Assembly (NCBI GenBank): GCA_958426425.1
Contig: CATZYY010000071.1
Coordinates: 1 to 11,607, forward strand
From: an uncultured Oscillospiraceae bacterium
GTDB lineage: Bacteria; Bacillota; Clostridia; Oscillospirales; Oscillospiraceae
Reading direction: 5' to 3'
Length of the DNA: 11,607 bases
Under the pieces are notes generated by a model, which was given only the letters and a program-made list of their open reading frames with translations, was not told where the DNA came from and did no database searches. Shown here piece by piece: positions 7,196-11,607 of the stretch; position 1 is the first letter of the stretch, and every line of letters starts with the position of its first letter. A program made the position numbers and the translations under genes.

Positions 7196-8389
7196 ATGAT
7201 ACAAATTGCAATCATGGGCCTTGGCACCGTGGGAACCGGCGTTGCCAAGGTGGTGTCGGAAAACGCCAAGCAGATCGAGCGGAAGCTGGGCGAGCCCCTG
7301 CAGGTGAAGGCCATTCTGGTGCGGCGCTTCAAGGACGGTCCCTACCGTCAGCTGATGACCGACGATTTCCGCCGCATTGAGGAGGACGACGACATCCGTG
7401 TGGTGGTGGAGACCATCGGCGGAGTGGAGGCGGCCTACGAGTACACCAAGCGGGCCTTGAACGCCGGCAAGCACGTGGTCACTGCCAACAAGCAGTTGGT
7501 GGCGGAAAAGGGCGCGGAGCTGCTGGCTCTGGCCAAAAAGAAGAACGTCAACTACCTCTTTGAGGCCAGTGTGGGCGGCGGCATTCCCATTCTGCATCCC
7601 CTGACCCAGTGCATGGCCGCCAACCGCATTGACGAGATCTACGGCATTTTGAACGGCACCAGCAACTATATCCTCACCCGCATGGTCCGCACCGGCGCCT
7701 TCTTCACCGACGCCCTGCGGGAGGCCCAGGCCAAGGGTTACGCCGAGGCGGACCCCACCGCCGACGTGGAGGGCATTGACGCCGGCCGCAAGATCTGCAT
7801 TCTGGCGGATCTGGCCTTCGGCAGACAGGTGGACCCTGCTGCGGTGCCCATGGAGGGAATCTCCAAGCTGTCTTTGCGGGATGTGCGGATCGCCCAGCGG
7901 GCCGGCTACCGGGTAAAGCTGCTGGGCCGGTGCCTGCGGCTGCCCGGCGGCGGGCGCACCGCCTACGTGGCGCCCCATCTGATTCCGGAGGAGCATCCCT
8001 TGGCCAACGTGGAGGATGTGTACAACGCTGTGGTGGTTCGGGGCAACGCCACCGGTGAGGTCATGTTCTACGGCCGGGGCGCCGGGGAGCTGCCCACCGC
8101 CTCCGCCTGCGTGGCGGATGTGATGGAGGCCCTTCAGGCCAGTCCCCGCCGGGAGGAGATCGGCTGGGACGCCGACACCGCCGGCTTCCAGGACCCCAGA
8201 GAGCTCCACACCCGCTACTACTTCCGCATTGAGGGCAGCCTCACCGACGCCGCCATGGCTTTCGGGCAGGTGGAGGTCCTCAGTGAGGACGGTGAGACCG
8301 CCTTCCTGACGGATACTGTCAGCGGAGAGGATGCCGCCCTGCGGGCAAGGTCGCTGAATGTCCTGGCCTGCATGCGGGTGCTGGGCTGA
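7196..8389 (+). CDS. hom: Homoserine dehydrogenase with a shortened C-terminal ACT-like region
   Basis: Hom reduces aspartate semialdehyde to homoserine with NAD(P)H, the branch step toward threonine and methionine. The 397 residues contain the Rossmann loop GLGTVGTG 8-15, VTANK 95-99, EASVGGGIPI 123-132, ILNGTSNYILT 151-161, and GYAEADPTADVEGIDAGRK 181-199, where the last Lys corresponds to the family's catalytic lysine. GRGAGELPTASA is at 293-304. Many Firmicute Hom proteins reach about 430 residues through a full ACT domain. Here the tail from about 338 keeps strand RYYFRIEG and the later QVEVL...AFLTDTVS...LRVL pattern but lacks the D-x-PGVL helix and loop that binds the effector. Feedback inhibition through this tail may be lost. 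The start ATG 7196 has AAGGAG at 7184-7189. Confidence 0.95.
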   Translation: MIQIAIMGLGTVGTGVAKVVSENAKQIERKLGEPLQVKAILVRRFKDGPYRQLMTDDFRRIEEDDDIRVVVETIGGVEAAYEYTKRALNAGKHVVTANKQLVAEKGAELLALAKKKNVNYLFEASVGGGIPILHPLTQCMAANRIDEIYGILNGTSNYILTRMVRTGAFFTDALREAQAKGYAEADPTADVEGIDAGRKICILADLAFGRQVDPAAVPMEGISKLSLRDVRIAQRAGYRVKLLGRCLRLPGGGRTAYVAPHLIPEEHPLANVEDVYNAVVVRGNATGEVMFYGRGAGELPTASACVADVMEALQASPRREEIGWDADTAGFQDPRELHTRYYFRIEGSLTDAAMAFGQVEVLSEDGETAFLTDTVSGEDAALRARSLNVLACMRVLG

Positions 8390-8418
8390 TTCCCAAACGG
8401 CCGCTTTGTGTGTATACT
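8390..8418 (+). promoter_or_regulatory. Probable promoter for lysC
   Basis: A -10 box TATACT (8413-8418) is preceded by TGTG and lies 17 bases after a -35-like TTCCCA (8390-8395), right at the end of hom. Predicted transcription starts near 8425, leaving a leader of about 37 bases, too short for a lysine riboswitch. No terminator lies between hom and lysC, so read-through from hom is also likely. Confidence 0.55.
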
Positions 8419-8461
8419 GGCATAGGGGCGGCAAACAATTTCAGGTAAAAGAGGAAACGCT

Positions 8462-9673
8462 ATGAGCTTGATCGTACAGAAATTCGGCGGCAGCAGCGTG
8501 AAGGATGCCCAGCGTATCCGAAACGTGGCCGGCATTATTGCGGAAACCTATTTAAAGGGCAACGATGTGATCGTGGTCCTGTCCGCCCAGGGCGACACCA
8601 CCGACGATCTCATCGCCAAGGCGGAGGAGATCAATCCCAATGCCTCCAAGCGGGAGATGGATATGCTGTTGTCCACCGGCGAGCAGATCTCCGTGGCATT
8701 GTGCGCCATGGCGCTGGAGTCCATGGGCCTGCCCTGCGTGTCTCTTGCAGCATGGCAGGTGGGCATCCAGTCCACCTCTGTCCACTCCGACGCCCGGATT
8801 AAGAAGATCGATTCCGAGCGCATTCAGTCGGAGCTGGACCAGCACCGGATCGTGCTGGTTACCGGCTTCCAGGGCGTGGACCGCAGCGGCGACGTCACCA
8901 CCCTGGGCCGTGGCGGGTCCGACACCAGCGCTGTTGCCCTGGCGGCGGCTTTCCGGGCGGATCTGTGTCAGATCTACACCGATGTGGACGGCGTCTATAC
9001 CACCGATCCCCGCATCGTGCCCAACGCCCGCAAGCTGGACGAGATCACCTATGACGAGATGCTGGAACTGGCCAGCCAGGGCGCCCAGGTCCTCCACAAC
9101 CGCAGCGTGGAGCTGGCCAAGAAGTTCAGAGTGAATTTGGAAGTCGTATCCAGCCTGGAACGGAAGCCGGGTACGAAAGTGAAGGAGGTCACCAAAGTGG
9201 AAAAAACCAATATCGCCGGTGTCGCTAAGGACACCAGCATCGCCCGTGTGGCGCTGATCGGACTGCAGCACAACCCCGGCGTCGCCTTTCAGGTCTTTGA
9301 CCTGCTCAGCAAGCACAATATCAACGTGGACGTGATTTTGCAGTCCATTGGCCGTGAAGAGACCAAGGACATCACCTTCACCGTACATAAGAAGGACCTG
9401 ACCGAGGCAGAGCAGATCCTCAATGAGCACAAGGAGGCCCTGCGCTTCGACCATATCGAGACCGACGACAGCATCGGCAAGGTCTCCATCGTGGGCGCTG
9501 GTCTGATGAGCAACTGCGGCGTGGCCGCCAAGATGTTTGAGGCGCTGTATGAGGCCGGCATCAACATCCAGATGATCAACACCTCCGAAATCCGAGTTTC
9601 CGTGCTGCTGGACGAGGAGGATGTGAACAAGGCCGTCAAGGCCATTCACGCCAAGTTCTTCGACGAGATCTGA
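8462..9673 (+). CDS. lysC: Aspartokinase, alpha form
   Basis: Aspartokinase phosphorylates aspartate, the first committed step toward lysine, threonine, methionine and diaminopimelate. The 403 residues contain the kinase marks KFGGSS 7-12, the STGEQ segment 71-75, TLGRGGSDTSA 147-157 and TDVDGVYTTDPR 173-184. Two ACT domains follow, about 261-325 (LQHNPGVAFQVFDLLSKHNINVD) and about 340-403 (with MINTSEIRVS 371-380, the pattern of the lysine/threonine regulatory site). Length and layout match Bacillus-type class II aspartokinases, in which the C-terminal part is also made separately. The start ATG 8462 is preceded by AGAGG at 8450-8454. A strong terminator follows the stop. Its closeness to hom and the PheB-like gene makes an aspartate-pathway block. 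Confidence 0.96.
   Translation: MSLIVQKFGGSSVKDAQRIRNVAGIIAETYLKGNDVIVVLSAQGDTTDDLIAKAEEINPNASKREMDMLLSTGEQISVALCAMALESMGLPCVSLAAWQVGIQSTSVHSDARIKKIDSERIQSELDQHRIVLVTGFQGVDRSGDVTTLGRGGSDTSAVALAAAFRADLCQIYTDVDGVYTTDPRIVPNARKLDEITYDEMLELASQGAQVLHNRSVELAKKFRVNLEVVSSLERKPGTKVKEVTKVEKTNIAGVAKDTSIARVALIGLQHNPGVAFQVFDLLSKHNINVDVILQSIGREETKDITFTVHKKDLTEAEQILNEHKEALRFDHIETDDSIGKVSIVGAGLMSNCGVAAKMFEALYEAGINIQMINTSEIRVSVLLDEEDVNKAVKAIHAKFFDEI
9182..9189 (+). promoter_or_regulatory. Internal ribosome binding site within lysC
   Basis: AAGGAGGT occurs inside the coding sequence, where it encodes Lys-Glu-Val. It is 7 bases before an in-frame GTG at 9197. Quality and spacing equal the best gene-start sites in this window. 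Confidence 0.75.
9197..9673 (+). CDS. lysC: Aspartokinase beta subunit from an internal in-frame start in lysC
   Basis: Starting at GTG codon 246 of lysC, this 158-residue product would contain only the two ACT domains. In Bacillus subtilis, lysC is known to make an alpha chain and a smaller beta chain, identical to the alpha C-terminus, from an in-frame start at nearly the same codon; the beta chain is regulatory. Here a strong Shine-Dalgarno sequence (9182-9189) and the correct frame make the same arrangement likely. The start codon being GTG and the absence of expression data leave some doubt. Confidence 0.7.
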   Translation: MEKTNIAGVAKDTSIARVALIGLQHNPGVAFQVFDLLSKHNINVDVILQSIGREETKDITFTVHKKDLTEAEQILNEHKEALRFDHIETDDSIGKVSIVGAGLMSNCGVAAKMFEALYEAGINIQMINTSEIRVSVLLDEEDVNKAVKAIHAKFFDEI

Positions 9674-9698
9674 GCGCGGCTGTCTCCAATGCGCACAG

Positions 9699-9728
9699 GG
9701 ACCGGGCCAAAAGGCCCGGTCCTTTTTT
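9699..9728 (+). terminator. Intrinsic terminator after lysC
   Basis: A perfect 10-base-pair stem GGACCGGGCC / GGCCCGGTCC with an AAAA loop is followed by six T (9723-9728). It starts 26 bases past the lysC stop codon. Confidence 0.95.
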
Positions 9729-9765
9729 GCCATGGGTCTTTCTGGCCTCTCCGCCGCATAAGGTA

Positions 9766-9775
9766 AAGGGAGGTG
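9766..9775 (+). promoter_or_regulatory. Ribosome binding site for the small membrane protein
   Basis: AAGGGAGGTG, close to the full anti-16S complement, is 8 bases before ATG 9784. It fixes the start at 9784 rather than the in-frame TTG at 9727, which lies within the terminator T-run. Confidence 0.85.
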
Positions 9776-9783
9776 AGCGCGCC

Positions 9784-10251
9784 ATGAGAGATTCCATTGA
9801 CCGGGTGGCACTGCGGTATCTGGGAGCTGTGCTGCTGGGGCTTTTGCTGCTTGTGCTCCACAATACCGTCCAGGGCGGCCCGGCGGCGGTGCTGGTGCCC
9901 CAGGGCGCCAGTGCCTGGGAGCTGAGCAAGCTGGTGTATTGGCCCATGCTGGGAGCCTGTCTCGCAACGGGGCGCCTGGGCCGGGCACCCCGGCCTTTCC
10001 GTGGGGACCTGCCGGCGGTGGTGCTGGCGTCTCTGGGTGCGACGGCGGCAAACTGGGCCGTGCTGACCGTCGCAGGCAGCGGGCGGCTGTGTCTGGCGGT
10101 ATGGGCGGCGGCCTTGGCGGCAGGGATCGCCTTCGGCCCCGACGGCACCCGGCGCCCCAGACTCTGGCTGATCGCGTGCCTGCTGCTGGGAGCGGCATAT
10201 GCGCTGCTGACGTTTCTCCCGCCGGCCTGGGGACTGTTCCGGATGTACTGA
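9784..10251 (+). CDS. Small multi-pass membrane protein resembling DUF6512
   Basis: This 155-residue protein is very hydrophobic. Likely membrane segments are at about 11-28, 50-63, 75-97, 101-117 and 127-146. Between the first two there is a segment VPQGASAWELSKLVYWPML (37-55). This resembles the pattern PVNESxWEHLKxxFxP of DUF6512 membrane proteins, common in clostridia and of unknown function, with several of the usual polar residues changed. No enzyme motif or signal peptide cleavage site is seen. It stands between the lysC terminator and the next promoter with its own strong ribosome binding site, so it is probably a separate unit, though I could not find a convincing promoter in the 55 bases upstream. 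The coding call is firm; the family is tentative. Confidence 0.8.
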   Translation: MRDSIDRVALRYLGAVLLGLLLLVLHNTVQGGPAAVLVPQGASAWELSKLVYWPMLGACLATGRLGRAPRPFRGDLPAVVLASLGATAANWAVLTVAGSGRLCLAVWAAALAAGIAFGPDGTRRPRLWLIACLLLGAAYALLTFLPPAWGLFRMY

Positions 10252-10267
10252 CCCGGCGAGACGGTGA

Positions 10268-10296
10268 TTTACAAGCTGCCGCTGCTGTGCTATAAT
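10268..10296 (+). promoter_or_regulatory. Near-consensus sigma-A promoter for the UPF0237-UPF0210 pair
   Basis: TTTACA (10268-10273, five of six consensus bases) and a perfect TATAAT (10291-10296) are separated by exactly 17 bases. A TGC just before the -10 makes it an extended -10 type. It is the strongest promoter in the window. Transcription should begin at about 10302-10305. Confidence 0.88.
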
Positions 10297-10354
10297 ACTC
10301 CGGTATGCTGCAAAAGAGGCCAGTCCTCAGGGCCGGCCCATAAGGAGGAACACT

Positions 10355-10624
10355 ATGAACGCCATCGTCACCGTGGTCGGGCAGGACAAGGTGGGCATCA
10401 TTGCCGCCGTCTGCGCCCTGCTGGCCGAAAACAACGTCAATATCCTGGATATTTCCCAGACCATTCTGCAGGGGTCCTTTACCATGGTCATGGCCGTGGA
10501 TGTCAGCAAGTCCTCTGCCTCCGTGGGGGAGCTGCGGGGTCTGCTGGAGGCCCTGGGTGAGAAAATGGAAATTTCCATCCGCATCCAGCGGGAGGAGATC
10601 TTCGACGCCATGCACCGGGTCTGA
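10355..10624 (+). CDS. UPF0237 family ACT domain protein
   Basis: This 89-residue protein is a single ACT domain of the UPF0237 family. The N-terminal strand AIVTVVGQDKVGIIAAVCALL with the D-x-VG-I effector loop (11-15), NNVNILDISQTILQG 26-40 and the second helix near 55-70 match the fold. Such domains bind small molecules, often amino acids, and regulate partner proteins, and this one resembles glycine-cleavage regulator-type ACT proteins. It nearly always sits directly upstream of the UPF0210/DUF711 gene, as here, so the two probably work together, but their biochemical task is not known to me. The start ATG 10355 follows AAGGAGG at 10342-10348. Confidence 0.93.
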   Translation: MNAIVTVVGQDKVGIIAAVCALLAENNVNILDISQTILQGSFTMVMAVDVSKSSASVGELRGLLEALGEKMEISIRIQREEIFDAMHRV

Positions 10625-10799
10625 TAAAGGCCGGGAGAGGGCTGCGCCCCATTTCCGGTCGGCGCCGGGACTGCACCGGCGGCATTTCGGGGAAGCGAGG
10701 CGGCAGTGTGCCGCCGATGTGTCCCTGAGGGGCCGGCGGGCTCCGGCAAAAATACAAATGGTCTCCCGCGTCGGCGGGAGCTTGCTTTGGAGGCAATGT
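10625..10799 (+). other. Structured GC-rich spacer between the UPF0237 and UPF0210 genes
   Basis: This 175-base gap is long for a gene pair that is usually tightly linked. It holds two clear hairpins: GGCGGCA / TGCCGCC with a GTG loop (10699-10715), and CTCCCGC / GCGGGAG with a GTCG loop (10763-10780). The second ends 8 bases before the GGAGG (10789-10793) that serves the next ATG. The following CTTGCTTT is a poor terminator tract. Other GC-rich pairings are possible in 10634-10690. No open reading frame of note and no known riboswitch pattern was recognised. Confidence 0.5.
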
Positions 10800-11607
10800 A
10801 TGCTCAATCAAAAGGACATCCTCTCCACCATTGAGATGATCGACCAGCAGCACCTGGACATCCGCACCATTACCATGGGCATTTCTCTGCTCAGCTGCTG
10901 CGACCCGGACCCGAAGTGCGCCTGCGAAAAGATCTACGACAAGATTACCCGCAGCGCGGAGAACCTGGTCCGCACGGGAGAGGACATCGAGCGGGAGTTC
11001 GGCATTCCCATCGTCAACAAGCGAATCTCCGTAACGCCCATGGCCCTGGTGGCCGCTGCCAGTGAGGCGGAGGACTATGTGCCCTTTGCCCTGGCCCTGG
11101 ACCGGGCGGCCAAGACCTGCGGTGTCAACTTTATCGGCGGCTACTCCGCCCTGGTGCAAAAGGGCATGACCCGTGCCGACGAGAAGCTGATCCGGTCCAT
11201 TCCGGAAGCCCTTTCCCGGACGGAGCTGGTGTGTTCCTCCGTCAATGTGGGGTCCACCCGGGCCGGCATCAATATGGATGCCGTGGCGCTCATGGGCCGC
11301 ATCATCAAGGATACCGCCGCCGCCACCGCAGACCGGGACGGCTTGGGCTGTGCCAAGCTGGTGGTTTTCTGCAACGCCGTGGAGGACAACCCCTTTATGG
11401 CCGGTGCCTTCCACGGCGCGGGCGAGGCGGAAAAGGTCATCAACGTGGGCGTCTCCGGCCCCGGCGTGGTCCACCATGCCCTGGGGAGCGTGAAGGGGCA
11501 GCCCTTTGACGTAGTGGCGGAGACGGTGAAAAAGACCGCCTTCCGGGTGACCCGCATGGGTCAGCTGGTGGCTCGGGAGGCCAGCGCCCGGCTGGACGTT
11601 CCCTTCG
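10800..11607 (+). CDS. UPF0210 (DUF711) family protein, partial (runs off the window end)
   Basis: The first 269 residues of a protein expected to be about 450 long are visible, open to the last base. Family blocks include TITMGISLLSCC 23-34, GIPIVNKRISVTPMALV 68-84, FIGGYSALVQKGMT 111-124, CSSVNVGSTRAGINMDAV 145-162 and FCNAVEDNPFMAGAFHGAGE 190-209. The family is annotated as PFL-like because its fold resembles pyruvate formate-lyase, but it lacks an established reaction; no glycyl-radical site can be judged from the visible part. The start ATG 10800 has GGAGG at 10789-10793. The upstream partner is the UPF0237 ACT protein, a pairing conserved in many Firmicutes such as streptococci. It is probably cotranscribed from the promoter at 10268-10296 through the structured spacer. 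Confidence 0.94.
   Translation, partial: MLNQKDILSTIEMIDQQHLDIRTITMGISLLSCCDPDPKCACEKIYDKITRSAENLVRTGEDIEREFGIPIVNKRISVTPMALVAAASEAEDYVPFALALDRAAKTCGVNFIGGYSALVQKGMTRADEKLIRSIPEALSRTELVCSSVNVGSTRAGINMDAVALMGRIIKDTAAATADRDGLGCAKLVVFCNAVEDNPFMAGAFHGAGEAEKVINVGVSGPGVVHHALGSVKGQPFDVVAETVKKTAFRVTRMGQLVAREASARLDVPF

Noticed and set aside
8390..8461. Possible lysine riboswitch before lysC
   Set aside because: The gap is only 72 bases and already contains a promoter; a lysine riboswitch needs well over 150 bases.
8552..10807. Minus-strand open frame of 751 codons spanning lysC, the membrane gene and the UPF0237 gene
   Set aside because: It crosses two intergenic regions, a terminator and a strong promoter on the opposite strand, has low-complexity Gly/His/Gln/Leu composition, and is the expected shadow of GC-rich third codon positions.
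1..11607. Defence system, mobile element, CRISPR array or biosynthetic cluster
   Set aside because: No transposase, integrase, repeat array, nuclease or toxin signature was found; all genes match housekeeping or conserved families on one strand with uniform composition.

Overview
The window reads as a chromosomal housekeeping segment of a GC-rich Firmicute, most likely a gut-type member of the Oscillospirales/Oscillospiraceae. The reasons are strong Shine-Dalgarno sites, sigma-A type promoters, intrinsic terminators, very GC-rich third codon positions, and families typical of Firmicutes (a PheB-like UPF0735 ACT protein next to hom, and an M18 aminopeptidase of the clostridial kind). The taxon is an inference. 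All twelve genes plus one internal start are on the + strand. I see no rRNA, tRNA, CRISPR array, insertion sequence, phage gene, toxin-antitoxin pair or defence island.

Region 1 (1-6587) is a tightly packed run of genes with gaps of 0-66 bases or short overlaps. It holds the second half of an ABC-F ATPase, a membrane DUF218 (YdcF/SanA-like) protein, a small flavodoxin-like protein, release factor 1 (prfA), a two-domain protein joining threonylcarbamoyl-AMP synthase (TsaC/Sua5) to dephospho-CoA kinase (CoaE), and an M18 aminopeptidase. It ends at a strong terminator. ABC-F, RF1 and the t6A enzyme all serve translation, so the run has a translation-quality theme.

Region 2 (6588-9728) is an aspartate-family amino-acid block. 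A promoter drives a PheB-like ACT protein and homoserine dehydrogenase (hom). A second promoter drives aspartokinase (lysC), followed by a terminator. Inside lysC there is an excellent ribosome binding site and an in-frame GTG at codon 246, which predicts a separate beta (regulatory) subunit as in Bacillus subtilis LysC. Hom carries a shortened ACT-like tail that lacks the usual effector-binding loop.

Region 3 (9729-11607) holds a small multi-pass membrane protein that resembles DUF6512. After it, a near-consensus promoter drives a UPF0237 ACT protein and then the UPF0210 (DUF711) protein, which runs off the window end. This pair is a widespread conserved couple of uncertain biochemical role. 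A GC-rich spacer of 175 bases with two hairpins separates the pair.

No wholly new system is evident. The points most worth checking are the TsaC-CoaE fusion with its divergent kinase half, the internal lysC start, the concentration of ACT domains within 4 kb, and the structured spacer before the UPF0210 gene.
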